Of a DNA stretch of 64,000 bases, positions 43,101 through 52,926 are shown in pieces. The notes under the pieces are model-generated. The model was not told the origin of the DNA. It did not search any database and saw only the letters and a program-made list of their open reading frames with translations. The first letter of the stretch is position 1. Each line of letters opens with the position of its first letter. Source of the DNA: Theileria orientalis strain Shintoku (Eukaryota > Apicomplexa > Aconoidasida > Piroplasmida > Theileriidae); NCBI RefSeq assembly GCF_000740895.1, contig NC_025261.1:806001-870000 (forward strand), given 5' to 3'. The position numbers and the translations under genes were made by a program.

Positions 43101-45661
43101 CTAGCCAGGTGCCACTCTATGTTTTTCACCTTCATGAGGTCAAAGTACAGTGAAGACACGCTCTTCTGGTCGCCCCGCTTCTGCTTCTTGTTCCCGTTTC
43201 TTGTCAACATCGCTCTGAGGCCGTGCTGGCCCTGCTGTCCCTGATGCCCGTATTGTCCTTGATGTCCACTCTGGTTAAAGTGACTCCCTTTAGCTCCTCG
43301 CATTGGCGACGTGTGCGTGTGCTTATTGTTACTGCTTAATGTAGGAATGCTGTTCTGCTCGTTGTGCTCCGGCGCCTCCGACCTCCTCCTCTCCCTCGCC
43401 TCCGCGTATTCCTTGAACATCTTCGTGTTCTCTAGCCCCAAGTGCTTCACTACTGCCCATATGAAGTCTTCCACGTCCTCTATCACTTCCTTCTGCTGCG
43501 CTTCCGCGTTAAAGTTTGCGAAGCTGTGCACGTTGTTATAAACTGATACGCACTTCTCCGCCAGGTGCGTGTCCAGGTACCCCTTTTTATTCGTCAACTT
43601 CGGCAGGCAGTACTCCATGAAGTGCGCGAACCCTCTTCCAAACTCCGACAGTATGTTATGGTTTCTTTCTCTGTATATTGTTTTACATATCACGTTTACC
43701 AAGAGTGAAACATTTTTACTTATTTTATTCATTATCGCCGGCGGCGTGTCCTCCCTCACTAGGATCACGTACGAGTTAAGTGACTTCAGTATAAAATTCG
43801 ATATCGTCTGCTTTTCCATGATCTTGCTGAAGACTGAGTAAAAATCCTCATATTGCCTCGAAAACGCCTCCATTTGCTCTATTGTTGCGTCGAATGAGCC
43901 CTGGCTGATCGTGAACGACAGCAGCGAGAGCACCTTCCCGTAGAGCAGCATGTTCAGGCACTTCTTCGACGTCGCCTCAAAGTAGTCTCGCGCCGACTCC
44001 TGCAGGTACGGGAAGCCGCTCCTCACCGTTCCACTTAGTGGCCCGCTCAGCTTAGTCACCAGAGAGCCTATTTGGTACAGCGTCGTTATGCTCTCCTTGA
44101 ACTGGAAGTACTCCTCGTAGCTCTGTATGAACTTGAGCGGCTTGTCCACGAACGCCTTCACGTCCAGACTCAGCACTGGGAAGTCCGCCAGGCGCCGGTG
44201 GACCATGCTCAGCAGGTGCTCCAGCGCCTTAACGAACTGCAGCTCCCTCATGCACGTCACCACGTAGTTTTTGACGAACCTGATCTTATTGTACGTCCAG
44301 TCCTCCTTCTTCTTACTCTTCTTAATCGCCGCGTCTATTGAGTGGTTCACTGCTATCGACAGGCTCTTCATGTTCTCGTCCAGGCCCTTTCCGAACTCCA
44401 TCGGCTCCTTCGCCACCTTGTTGTACAGCGTCTGCGTCTGCGTCAGCGACTGGTACAGCTCCAGGTTCCCTCCTATGTCCTCCAGCCACCTCAGGTACAC
44501 GCTTCCCACAGCCTCCGAGGTGTGTATGTTGTTGACGAAGTAGTCGTAGGAGAAGCCTCTTTCGTAACTCTCGTTCGACAGGAACCTCGCTATGCACCCC
44601 GGGTCCGAGAGCAGTATAAGCAGCAGGTCCAGCAGGCATTTTTTCTGCTCCAGCGTCGAGTCTTCCGAGAATACCAGCTCCAGCGTCCTCCCGAACTGCA
44701 GGCTGTTCAGCAGGTACTTCGCTATCCTAGCGTCGTGCGTCAGCAGCTTCATCAGCCTGAAGTTGTGGTCCTCCTGCTCATACTCCATGTTCGTGTACAC
44801 GAACTTTGTCAGCGTCTCCAGCGTGTTGTAGTCCAGGTACTCCTTGAAGAGCAGCTCGTTGCACGCGAACTTACTCAGCATTGCTATCGTCTCGTCCATT
44901 CTCTTTCCTGACTTGTCCACGTCCACCAGGTAATTTAAGTTTTTCTTCAGGTTCTGTATCTTTTCGTACTGCTCGTTAACCATCAGGTAGTTTGTCAGTT
45001 CGTGCATCGTCTTATATGTTCCGCTTCTCGTCTCCTTAAATCCCTTACTGCCGCTCCACCCTCCGCTTCCGTTCGTTATCTGCTCACACAGGCTCTCCGA
45101 TGCTATTGTGTGCTTGTTCAAGTCCAGTATTTCCTTTCCGTAGTACACATTCTTGTTAAACGTGTTCCACGTTGCGAACCTTTTGAAGCTCTTTTTAAAC
45201 GCCAGCACCAGGTACGATATTGCTTTGAAGCTTCCTACTACCAGAATCCTGTCCACGAATATCCTACTCTTCGATTCCAGTGACTCAGTGTCCACGAATA
45301 CCATATTCTTTCCATAATTGTCAACCAAGCTCAGCTGTTTGTACTTCAATAACCCTTTTTCGTCCACTAACCTTACAAACACTCTCAAGTCACTTCCTTC
45401 CGGTTTTACTGACGTTTCCGATACGAAATCCACTGTCCTTTCTTCCAATTTAAGACTTACACTTGCACCTTCATCCAATATTACCAGACTGTGAAAGATT
45501 ATAGGTCCATTATAGAATGTAAATTCCTCATAGTATACTGCGTTCTCCGAATTTTTTTGGAATCTCACTTGCTTATCCGAATCTTCTTTTGATTTGTGAA
45601 CCGTGTCGTAGTACACTACCTTTGTGTCTTCAACACTTGGTATTAGTCCCAAATCAACCAT
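40193..45661 (-). CDS. Very large protein, candidate Virilizer/VIRMA homologue
   Basis: Single exon of 1822 aa, the largest in the window. The N-terminal ~155 residues follow the order of the Virilizer N-terminal domain: VVYYDTVHK, then QVRFQK, HSLVILDEGA, DLRVFVRLVD, a hydrophobic strand pair and LVVGSFKAISYLVLAF, comparable to the family's LVLRGxYxxLTLxIYG. The rest is long helical, Arm-like repeat sequence typical of scaffolds. It is interrupted by a Gln/Gly/His-rich stretch (~800-840) and a Glu/Asn-rich acidic stretch (~1170-1220). VIRMA scaffolds the METTL3/METTL14/WTAP m6A writer. The match is weak and seen by eye only; another nuclear helical scaffold is possible. Confidence 0.45.
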   Translation of the reverse strand: MVDLGLIPSVEDTKVVYYDTVHKSKEDSDKQVRFQKNSENAVYYEEFTFYNGPIIFHSLVILDEGASVSLKLEERTVDFVSETSVKPEGSDLRVFVRLVDEKGLLKYKQLSLVDNYGKNMVFVDTESLESKSRIFVDRILVVGSFKAISYLVLAFKKSFKRFATWNTFNKNVYYGKEILDLNKHTIASESLCEQITNGSGGWSGSKGFKETRSGTYKTMHELTNYLMVNEQYEKIQNLKKNLNYLVDVDKSGKRMDETIAMLSKFACNELLFKEYLDYNTLETLTKFVYTNMEYEQEDHNFRLMKLLTHDARIAKYLLNSLQFGRTLELVFSEDSTLEQKKCLLDLLLILLSDPGCIARFLSNESYERGFSYDYFVNNIHTSEAVGSVYLRWLEDIGGNLELYQSLTQTQTLYNKVAKEPMEFGKGLDENMKSLSIAVNHSIDAAIKKSKKKEDWTYNKIRFVKNYVVTCMRELQFVKALEHLLSMVHRRLADFPVLSLDVKAFVDKPLKFIQSYEEYFQFKESITTLYQIGSLVTKLSGPLSGTVRSGFPYLQESARDYFEATSKKCLNMLLYGKVLSLLSFTISQGSFDATIEQMEAFSRQYEDFYSVFSKIMEKQTISNFILKSLNSYVILVREDTPPAIMNKISKNVSLLVNVICKTIYRERNHNILSEFGRGFAHFMEYCLPKLTNKKGYLDTHLAEKCVSVYNNVHSFANFNAEAQQKEVIEDVEDFIWAVVKHLGLENTKMFKEYAEARERRRSEAPEHNEQNSIPTLSSNNKHTHTSPMRGAKGSHFNQSGHQGQYGHQGQQGQHGLRAMLTRNGNKKQKRGDQKSVSSLYFDLMKVKNIEWHLASTCGAERAKQLGVQLDTFKYYESVGLAVVPPDGMPAELDYALSYLITLAQTRDTGHLFKGLMDKESPKPLLGIWLYVLSSLKPDLNTLVNAEVNAFSSLVGYSWIENLNKCVSTLSKAAYLCYLGLRHLSADTIPELGESRAENSVYTSIEESESLNLHYLNDELLNCLILSSTHVAALSRMDTERSKNYTETLSGVTYYWFKRFKRSRSYMMNYLMETATVLPSMYEGVAFLIVACKPFTSLRTDMSYSQLRVKGKEATSTKQRRLNGGRLEGKLEEGRSKEFVNELDDGLSVEEGKLNEGMENESSASEEMEIDAGKKENEEFEDEMENDQLDGEKDNEQPEPEGERMSDNRNLEDKSPGRSEDEERKTVLCNDRTFTFHDETYELDLKKYDSGSKGVMNKVSMLYKDLDKKVFMEFICTVCTQSNSVDPGALISSSYLYYLLFINEAPLLEFARTVLRDMEDLNSRLRALVFYTNVFRVYTIDIVKRVESVFGLNCDFMDAITSVVKRPDLPLYAYPVVLEAIYTTTACQNKHLALDKTRLIGHRKFRHYMSSMSTCVAWLFRAVNSVKFDFFKSGVSENEEGAESLDADALLFALYTIWTAFQVPFNALTMMYSLHEATEFSGRVNQWNKSDKRTPRGKDRSDSSRQRDRSGNSPIHEEKSGEANALEAKLSESLKVNNLADALRELCTEPEKLSPESAFKLAHSYHMLLSIYNAILQTGKEQDIVVLHMALNVPYEQLTQTKRPEDLFDTTLTALEALLEHVKASEGLKHVAAQVLLVKTGFEELKAALLERYQPRVARSVALASLFEQPTPEKTLFYHTATLTSFAETLVPTIRSYRAWRHWVSLVSVAPFEVDYERRDSFLPFTKNVDFEHELEYPEFDEDIGSLRFEVRLAKPRMPRSVVTVDQWKEFERQLMERGLDLAELVRNPSTLLDPKQRRLFLRALLKNRHMYEHVTKLGVDVFN

Positions 45662-45950
45662 TTTTGTCTTTATATTTCAATTAAACTTTAAATTTATTCA
45701 CCTTTTTGCGATATAATATCAATAGATATTCTCAACGATTCTACTTTTAATTTGACACAATTACAATCATTATATTATACATATACATATAATTTATCAT
45801 ATTATTCATTTATAAACGACAATATATATTATAACAACCTGTCCATCAATTAATTGTCATTTGTACGGCACAGTTGTGTATGAGATACTACTCACATCAT
45901 ATTTCATTTTTTGTGCCATATATACCTCATACATTGTATACATTTTACTA

Positions 45951-47489
45951 CTATATTAGTTTTGAGACCAATGAGCCTATATATGACCCTTCCGATATTT
46001 CATATGCCAGGTTCGTGTGTAGGCACTTGATGTGTAAAAAGTCCTTCGACCCTGCTATTCCGTGTATTCGCAGCGTGTTCAGTATCGCCAATCCCTTGAA
46101 CAAAATGTGATTTTGTTCCTTTTTACTCCTTTTTCCTCCACCTTCATCCATTCTAACGTACTGCATCTTTCTATTCAACCCTTCCTCTTCCATAACAGTT
46201 CTGAATACGTTCGAGTTAAATATCATGTTATATAAAACTTCTATCAGTACTGGGTGTGTTAGTTGATATCTTCTAACTAGGTATGACAGGTTATCTTCTA
46301 TTATATTCCTTACAAATTCTTCACTCTTTCCGCCTTTACCTTGGTTATTGTACTCTTTTATTTGTTCATCCATAATGCTCTGAATAACTTTTATCATACC
46401 ATCCGACTCTAGCTTCGACACTCTCGTTATTAGATTCTTATCTGTCAGCCAATATGTTGTTGGAAATGGCTTAAATTTTACCATTTTTTCCAGTGTTGTT
46501 CCATATTCCTCTACCAATTTACTCATCACATCAGCGTCAAACATACCATTATCGTCACATCCTCCTTTGGAATAATCATCCAAATTTTCATCAGTTATAT
46601 TACTTTTAATTATTGAGGCTAGTGAATATAGTTCCTCACTAACTACAGAGTCGCCATTTTCTTCAAGCATAATGCTTACCAACTCGAACACAAGATCTGA
46701 TAGATGGCCTGATTGGCTATCTCTTCTCTCGTACCATTTTTCTGAGCCTCCTATTATATTTTCCATTGGATATTTTGAACTTGACGAGTATAATTTTTGA
46801 TTAAACTCGTACGATCTATAATCCTTATCCATATTTTCTGATATTTTCCTTTTTTTCTGAACATCAGGGTGTTCATATTCATACTCTCGGTGCTTTGACA
46901 ATACAAATGGAACAACCACTCCCACTAATGAATACCTATCTTCACTTTTCAAACACTTTGTACATTCAAATGCTCTATTTTCTCTCCACTTATCCGATAG
47001 ACTTTTGAACTCTGATTTAACGTCTACCTCTTTTTTATTTGTCGAATTGAATGCGCACATACATTTTTTTACAACGGAATAGAGTCCAAATGGCTCCCTT
47101 CCCAATACTACATTGCACAATTCAAAATCTTCGTATGACAGTGGCTCCAATCTACTGTATTTACGCTTGTTGAAATTAAATTTACTCTCGATTTTTGAAA
47201 TAAAGGCTGCGATTACTCCATGGAATGATGTGTTTTTGATATATTCTAATATCAAATCTCTTGATATTTGAAATGATTCAATTTTGTTGTTACAAGCTGC
47301 ATTTATACGATCGATTAATGCTTTTTGCGATCTACAATTATAAACTTTAAGTCTTTTATTAAGTATAAGCCATAAAATACAAAATATATCCAAATATTTT
47401 ACAAATTTAAAATGTAAAGTTTCTTTTAAAACCTTAGAGTGTGTGTAAGATTCATTTGAGCTAGTTTTATTATGAAGGTGTGAGTTCAT
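45951..47489 (-). CDS. DUF501-family protein split by a large insertion
   Basis: Single exon, 512 aa. Residues ~122-145 read NVVLGREPFGLYSVVKKCMC and match the start of the bacterial DUF501 family (GR-x-P-x-G followed by a CxC). Residues ~341-364 read PFPTTYWLTDKNL then RVSKLESDGM, the family core. Residues ~479-500 read GIAGSKDFLHIKCLHTNLAYEI, the family C-terminal motif. About 190 polar residues with extra Cys (CTKC, 176-179) are inserted between the first and second blocks. A ~120-residue N-terminal extension includes a short hydrophobic helix (~33-44) that could be a targeting element. DUF501 proteins are small (about 150-170 aa) in bacteria and of unknown function. The gene is AT-rich relative to its neighbours. 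Confidence 0.65.
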   Translation of the reverse strand: MNSHLHNKTSSNESYTHSKVLKETLHFKFVKYLDIFCILWLILNKRLKVYNCRSQKALIDRINAACNNKIESFQISRDLILEYIKNTSFHGVIAAFISKIESKFNFNKRKYSRLEPLSYEDFELCNVVLGREPFGLYSVVKKCMCAFNSTNKKEVDVKSEFKSLSDKWRENRAFECTKCLKSEDRYSLVGVVVPFVLSKHREYEYEHPDVQKKRKISENMDKDYRSYEFNQKLYSSSSKYPMENIIGGSEKWYERRDSQSGHLSDLVFELVSIMLEENGDSVVSEELYSLASIIKSNITDENLDDYSKGGCDDNGMFDADVMSKLVEEYGTTLEKMVKFKPFPTTYWLTDKNLITRVSKLESDGMIKVIQSIMDEQIKEYNNQGKGGKSEEFVRNIIEDNLSYLVRRYQLTHPVLIEVLYNMIFNSNVFRTVMEEEGLNRKMQYVRMDEGGGKRSKKEQNHILFKGLAILNTLRIHGIAGSKDFLHIKCLHTNLAYEISEGSYIGSLVSKLI

Positions 47490-47820
47490 TATACTATAAA
47501 ATTGAGGAATAAAAAGGTGTAAATAAATTCGTCTATTTCATTGTATTTGTAATATTTTGTCACAAATTTTTTAAAATATAGTTACAATCATGATCTCATT
47601 TAATATAATGAATTGTTTTTAAAACTGGTGTAAAAGAATCCACTTTTCTGTTAACACATATTAGTTGGATGGGGTGTATGCTAACAAATTCACAATATAA
47701 AACAGTTTCTTGTTTTACTTTCTTTAAATTTTATTTTTAGTTTTATTTAGCTGTTTGTTCTAATTCCAAATTCTGTCTATTCCAGTCTAATTACCTAATT
47801 TTTTCCCAATAACATACACA
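47490..47820. other. Divergent promoter region upstream of NDP kinase
   Basis: About 330 bp, AT-rich, between the DUF501 gene start (minus) and NDP kinase (plus). It contains pyrimidine-rich stretches just before the NDP kinase ATG. No ORF or RNA gene is seen. Confidence 0.45.
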
Positions 47821-48273
47821 ATGACTGACGAGAGGACTTTTGTCATGGTTAAGCCTGACGGCGTTCACAGGAACTTGATCGGCGAGGTCGTAAAGAGGTT
47901 TGAGAACAAGGGTTTGAAGCTCGTCGCTGCCAAGTTTAAGGTTCCCTCAAAGGAGCTCGTCGAGAAGCACTACGCGGCCCACGAGGGCAAGCCCTTTTTT
48001 CCCGAGCTCGTCGCCTTCGTCGGACAGGGCCCTGTGTTCTGCACGGCTTGGGAGGGCCCCAACGCCGTCAAGGTTGGAAGGTCGCTCCTGGGAGTCACGA
48101 ACCCCGTGGACAGCGCCCCCGGGACCCTCAGAGGCGATTTCGGACTCACGCTCTCGAAGAACCTCGTCCACGCCAGCAGCTCCCTCGAGGACGCTCTCAG
48201 CGAGTGCAACCTCTGGTTCTCCCCCGATGAGTTTGTGAGTTGGACTCCCAACGCCGCCAAGTGGGTCGTATAG
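47821..48273 (+). CDS. NDK: Nucleoside diphosphate kinase
   Basis: Single exon of 150 aa, full length for a eukaryotic NDP kinase. It starts MTDERTFVMVKPDGVHRNLIG, has the nucleotide-contact region VGRSLLGVTNP and GTLRGDFG, and the active-site segment NLVHASSSLEDAL with catalytic His117. The usual active-site triplet after His is G-S-D; here it is A-S-S, a mild variation. The C terminus (LWFSPDEFVSW) is typical. It transfers the terminal phosphate from ATP to NDPs through a phospho-His intermediate and has no targeting sequence, so it is cytosolic. The exon is strongly GC-biased at third positions, suggesting high expression. Confidence 0.97.
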   Translation: MTDERTFVMVKPDGVHRNLIGEVVKRFENKGLKLVAAKFKVPSKELVEKHYAAHEGKPFFPELVAFVGQGPVFCTAWEGPNAVKVGRSLLGVTNPVDSAPGTLRGDFGLTLSKNLVHASSSLEDALSECNLWFSPDEFVSWTPNAAKWVV

Positions 48274-48340
48274 TCCAACTCATGTCCAGTGTGTGCGCAC
48301 ACACGCTGTGAAGAGCCCTTAATGTGGTATTTACCTAGGC

Positions 48341-48409
48341 GTGTACTGTACATGGTTAACGTAAAATAGGCAGGTGTGTACGAGTACATGGTTAATGTAA
48401 AATAGGCAG
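48341..48409. repeat. Two imperfect tandem units (33 and 36 bp) between convergent genes
   Basis: Units at 48341-48373 and 48374-48409 share GTACATGGTTAA-GTAAAATAGGCAG, with small differences at the start. They lie in the 165-bp spacer between the NDP kinase stop and the SRP receptor stop. Confidence 0.8.
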
Positions 48410-48438
48410 GAGTTTATGTGTGTGTTCGCCTTGTGAGC

Positions 48439-50214
48439 CTACGCTATGAGGTGCTTCACTATGACGTCGACGTCCAGACTCGAGAGGTCCTTGTAGCTCT
48501 GGCCGTTTCCCACGAAGAGGATCGGCCGCCCCGTGATGTACACCATCGAGAGCGCCGCGCCCACCTTGTCGTCGACGGTGTCGAACTTCGTGAGCACGAG
48601 GCCGTCGATGCTGCGGTTGCGCGCGCTCTCGCCCATCTTGCTGATCGCGGCGTTGAACTTGCGCAGCTGGTCCACCGCGTCGTTGCCCACCAGCGCCTCG
48701 CCCACAAAGAGGATCATGTTCGGGTTGTTGACGTTGATGAGCTTCGCCAGCGCCGCCATCAGCGGCTCGTTGTCCTGCATCCGCCCCGCAGTGTCGATGA
48801 GCACGACGTTGTAGTTGTTCGCCGCCGCGTACTTCAGGCCCTCCCGCGCTATCTGCGACGGGTCCTTGCCGTAGCCGCGCTCGAAGAGCTCCAGGCCCAG
48901 GTTGTTCGCGTGTATCTTCAGCTGCTCCACTGCGCCCGACCTGAAGGTGTCGCAGGCCACCAGCAGCACGTTGAAGCCGTTCGTCTTCAGGAGGAAGGCC
49001 ACCTTCGCCAGACTCGTCGACTTTCCGACGCCGTTGACCCCCAGGAAGACCAGTGAGTACACTCCTCCGCTCATGTTCGTCTCTCTGATGTTCTTGATGA
49101 GGTTGATTGGCTCATTCGGCGTGAGGATGCGTCTCACTGCTCCCTCCAGCGCCTCGCGCACTGTTGCTGAGAGCGACTTCAGCGACTCTGTCTTTCTTCC
49201 CACCAGGGATTCTGACACTGAGTCTCCTATCATGTCGCAGATGTCCGCAGCCACGTTCTTCGACCTCAGCTTGTTCTTCAGCTCGTTCAGCGGCGCCTTC
49301 ACTGTCTCCTCCGTCAGCGTCAGGTTCCCTGCGTACGTCAGCACCAGGTTTGAGAAGTGGTCCAGGAACCACTGCGACGACTTATCCTCCGAATCTTCTC
49401 TCGGCTTAACGAGCCTTTTAACTGCATTAAATATGTTTGCCACTTTAGACTCCACTGCCTTTTTTACTGGCTCCGCTTTACTCACTGGCGACGTGTACGT
49501 GTTGTTTACCACTGGTGGAGCTTCCGTCTTATCTGAGTAGTCCAGTTCATCCATGTCCTTTTGTGTTACTGTCGTTTTAACTCCCCATTGCCTCATTACT
49601 TTAGTGGATTGTTTCCCCTCCTTCCCATCCTTCGACTCCTTAGGTTGCTTTGGAACAGCGTTCCTCGTGGCGTCTGGTGTGGAGGTGTGTTGCGATACTC
49701 GTATGTTATTTAGGCCTGCTTGCAGTACGAATGAGCGGAAATCGTCGTCGAAGTTAAAATCAAAGGGTGTTTGAATCCAATTGACGCTACTCACTTCCCC
49801 TAACTTCGACTTAACTGTGTTTACAAGTGTTTTTGAGCAATTGTTTAACAAATCGACAAGGCTTTGTGTGTTTTGAATACCCTAAAAACGTTTCAGTTAC
49901 TTTTCCGGTTACCTTGTATGATATGAACAACATGGAATCGAGTGTGTTTATTACGGTCCATCTAAAGTGAATTCCGTCTATACATGAATGTCTGTCACCT
50001 CCTTTTTCCTAAAAAATCGTTTATTTCCTTTTAATTTTAAAGCAATAATATTATTGTATAAATTCGCTAATATTACCTGGAGTATAACTGTTTGAACTAA
50101 ATCGTTGATATAAGTACATTTATCATCAGGAATAAAGACATTGGAAGCTTCTTCAAAGCTATATGTCCAGAGAACCAAGCCTCCGCGACTGATCAAGGCT
50201 GCTGAGTCGATCAT
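48439..50214 (-). CDS. SRPRA: Signal recognition particle receptor alpha subunit
   Basis: Predicted 558 aa from exons 50077-50214, 49913-50008 and 48439-49881. Residues 1-~85 are the SRX domain that binds SR-beta (ISRGGLVLW, VQTVILQ|EKGGD across the first splice). A charged linker follows. The NG domain begins near ~245 with the four-helix N part. The SRP GTPase has G1 GVNGVGKST (359-367), the insertion-box element ACDTFRSGAVEQL, G3 DTAGRMQD, G4 TKFD and the closing GNGQSYKDL. It docks ribosome-SRP complexes at the ER and hydrolyses GTP with SRP54. Length is shorter than the animal protein (638 aa) because the linker is reduced. Confidence 0.93.
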
Positions 50215-51325
50215 GGTTTACAACATATGCAGATTGACAAAGTAAAACATCTATCATAAAATATTAAGAATTGACATGGAGATTTACGATTAATAAAAAT
50301 GATTTTTTACAATATAAGTTTAATAAAATATTAAGATAAATGAAATTTTGGATTATTCGAGTTTACACAACTAACTGTTGTGCCGTTCAATAAAGATTCT
50401 TATAGTGTACTTATATTGATTTACACCTTTAAAATTTAGTTAACCATTATTTTGAATAATTAATTTAAAATACTATTTATCACGGAGTTTATTTATTTTG
50501 TGTTATATTTTTATAGACATTGTATCAAAGAATTATATATAATTACATAAAGTAATTTTTTATAAACACGGGTTGGAAATTGCTCCTCTCGTCTTTATTT
50601 AATGGTATTTTATAAGAATCTGGTATATTGGCCATGTTTGTGTACTGTTTTGAGCAAAACAGGCCGTGCACCTATTCTGTCTCGTGGTTTAAGGTACGCC
50701 TAATGGCTTTAGCACTACTTTCTGCAGATTAAAATCTCGTCTATTATGTTTCTTTATTTTAGAAACTTTTAATTTTAAATTTTAATAGGTTTTATTACTC
50801 TAACTTGTGCTCGTGTAAACACTCGTTGCTCTGTATTTAATTCCTCAAATTACGAGAGCAGTGTTTATTTTTTTTAACATAAAGTAATACCTATAATTTT
50901 TTGAAACCTAATTTGCATCACTGTAGGTTAGTTCACAGTTTGTGTGTGTACCACAATTTGAACTTTCTGTAGTCGTTTAACCAACATTTGATTGTCTTCT
51001 TATCTTGGAAACATACTTAGGTTATGTTCGGAGATGTTTTCAATAGACATGGCATTTTTCTAGGTGCTACTCACTAAGTTTTCATAGTAGTGTACTTCTC
51101 AATACACAGTTTAGACATTTATTCGAAATTGTCCGTCTAAACTTTTATAATTAATGAAGCTGTTTTAAAATAGCTAATAAAGCTCAATTTCACCAAATTC
51201 AGTACAGGTTAAGGCATACTTAATCTCTTTTTAATGTAGTCTCTCTCTCCCCAAATGTAGAATAATTTTAATTTTTGAAACGAAGTCGATTACACATACC
51301 ACTAAGTAGCCAATATATTTAAAGA
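50215..51325. other. Large divergent intergenic region (1.1 kb)
   Basis: The longest gene-free stretch. It lies between the SRP receptor start (minus) and the unknown gene at 51326 (plus). Its GC content rises slightly in the right half (50.6-51.3 kb), which contains many TGTGT and CTCTCTC words. I see no convincing ORF, tRNA cloverleaf or repeat array. A long 5' leader or a non-coding RNA could sit here but nothing in the sequence proves it. Confidence 0.5.
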
Positions 51326-52765
51326 ATGAAGTTTATTTATAAGTTGGATTCTGTTATGTCGCCCATGGGCTCGTTAACTGATAGCTACGACATGGACTAT
51401 GACGACGTGTCGCCGCGCTCAATGATGTTCGAGGACTCCAAGTCAAGCTCCTTCCTGGAGAAAGGCGGAGCCCCTGGAGGGGTTGTGATGCAGCTGTCGA
51501 CCTACTCTATGTACCCTAACGAGCACTCACAGGGCCAGGACTGCAACATGAAGCCGGTGGACACCGACGACGTGGCCTCCGCAAACGGCCACTACACGCT
51601 GGAGGACTTCTTCAGCAACTACAGGGAGTTGACCAGGAACGAGAGCATTGGCGACGTCTGCGAGAGCGGCCTGGACTTCTCGAAGCTCTACGGCCAGATC
51701 GAGGAGCCCGCAACGGACAACCCGTTCCAATCGTTAATAGACCTCGTGAAGTGCGAGATTCCCGCCGACCTGTCGGCAGTGGACATCAGGTTCCCGAAGG
51801 ATGAAAAGGTTGCGCCGCCGCCCAAGGCACAGGCCCCCGAGGAACCGCCCTGCAAGCTGGTGGTAAGGACCGAGCCGGCTCCAACCGCCGCACCGAGGCC
51901 TAAGCCGAAGTCGAAGAAGACCCGCAAGGCAGCCCCCGCCAAGGCCGACCACGGCACTAAGCTGGTGGAGAAGGAGTACGTGAACAGCAGGAAGATCGAC
52001 TACGGCGCAAACGACACCATCGAGAACCTCTACGACCTCGAGTGGCACCCGGGCTTCACAAGGCACCTCGGCGCCAAGGGCAGGAGCGCGCTTCTGGAGC
52101 TGCTCAGGAGGGTCTACAGGCAGGACCCCGAGCACTACAAGGCCATTCTGCAGTCGAGAAACTCACCCTCGTCCATCAGCAGCCTCCCGTTCTTCAGCAT
52201 ACCCATGCTCTGGGAGCTCGCGCACCAGTTCGGCATCTTCAAGCAGGCGCTCACCGTGTACAAGAACCACTGCTTTGCAAAGTCAAAGTCGAACAGGTTC
52301 TACGGGTTCGGCCGCGGCTCGCAGACCTCGGCCTCCTCCGACTCCAGCGACAACTACGTCGAGGTAAAGAAGGAGCAGAGCTACTCCACGCTCGACCCCA
52401 AGGGCTCCATCACCACCATGTCGGGGAGACTGGTCAAGAGGTCGAAGAAGATTCTCGAGTACACCCCCGACAGCATCACTGAGAATCTCACCAACTACGC
52501 CTCGGCCTTTTCCTCCCCCTCGAATGAGCTCAACGACCAGCTGCAGGACAGGCTGGACCTTAACGCTTCGGTGAAGGCTGAGCCCGTCGACGTGGCCTCC
52601 GCCTCCCAGTCGAAGAAGGGCGCTGACGCCAAGGTCGAGAACACTCCCGAGCCCTCTCTCGTCTGGAAAATGACCGTCGTCACCCGCTCATCGAACCTCG
52701 CCGACTCGTGCAAAGACACTCAGCTCACCCCGAAGCAATCTTTACAGAGACGCATATCAGTTTAA
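51326..52765 (+). CDS. Unrecognised 479-aa protein with a helical core
   Basis: Single exon, 479 aa. The first ~170 residues are acidic and Ser/Met-rich. Residues ~170-215 are Pro/Ala/Lys-rich with basic runs (PKPKSKKTRKAAPAKA) that look like a nuclear localisation signal. A compact helical block follows (~235-325: YDLEWHPGFTRHLGAKG, LLELLRRVYRQDPEHYKAIL, LWELAHQFGIFKQAL). The C-terminal third is polar Ser/Asp-rich. An alternative start is the Met at residue 11 (51356). No AP2, zinc finger or other DNA-binding motif is visible. Nuclear location is my inference only; the family is not recognised. Very high G/C at third codon positions argues for a real, well-expressed gene. Confidence 0.6.
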   Translation: MKFIYKLDSVMSPMGSLTDSYDMDYDDVSPRSMMFEDSKSSSFLEKGGAPGGVVMQLSTYSMYPNEHSQGQDCNMKPVDTDDVASANGHYTLEDFFSNYRELTRNESIGDVCESGLDFSKLYGQIEEPATDNPFQSLIDLVKCEIPADLSAVDIRFPKDEKVAPPPKAQAPEEPPCKLVVRTEPAPTAAPRPKPKSKKTRKAAPAKADHGTKLVEKEYVNSRKIDYGANDTIENLYDLEWHPGFTRHLGAKGRSALLELLRRVYRQDPEHYKAILQSRNSPSSISSLPFFSIPMLWELAHQFGIFKQALTVYKNHCFAKSKSNRFYGFGRGSQTSASSDSSDNYVEVKKEQSYSTLDPKGSITTMSGRLVKRSKKILEYTPDSITENLTNYASAFSSPSNELNDQLQDRLDLNASVKAEPVDVASASQSKKGADAKVENTPEPSLVWKMTVVTRSSNLADSCKDTQLTPKQSLQRRISV

Positions 52766-52926
52766 CGCTCATGTCACCTTAACTAGCAACCATGTAACTT
52801 AACCCTAATGTAGTAACAGTATCACATATACGTACCCGTGCCGGTGTATAATATTAAATACCTACTACGTTTACATGTCAGTGTGTATTGTTAAATATCT
52901 ATGCGTTTGCGTAAACAAATATAAAA

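Noticed and set aside
48418..49056. Plus-strand 212-codon ORF opposite the SRP receptor gene
   Set aside because: It is an Arg/Val/His-rich shadow of the GC-rich GTPase exon, as are many similar ORFs opposite other genes.
51326..52765. AP2-type transcription factor
   Set aside because: The protein has a nuclear-like basic stretch and a helical block, but none of the AP2 strand/helix signature is present.
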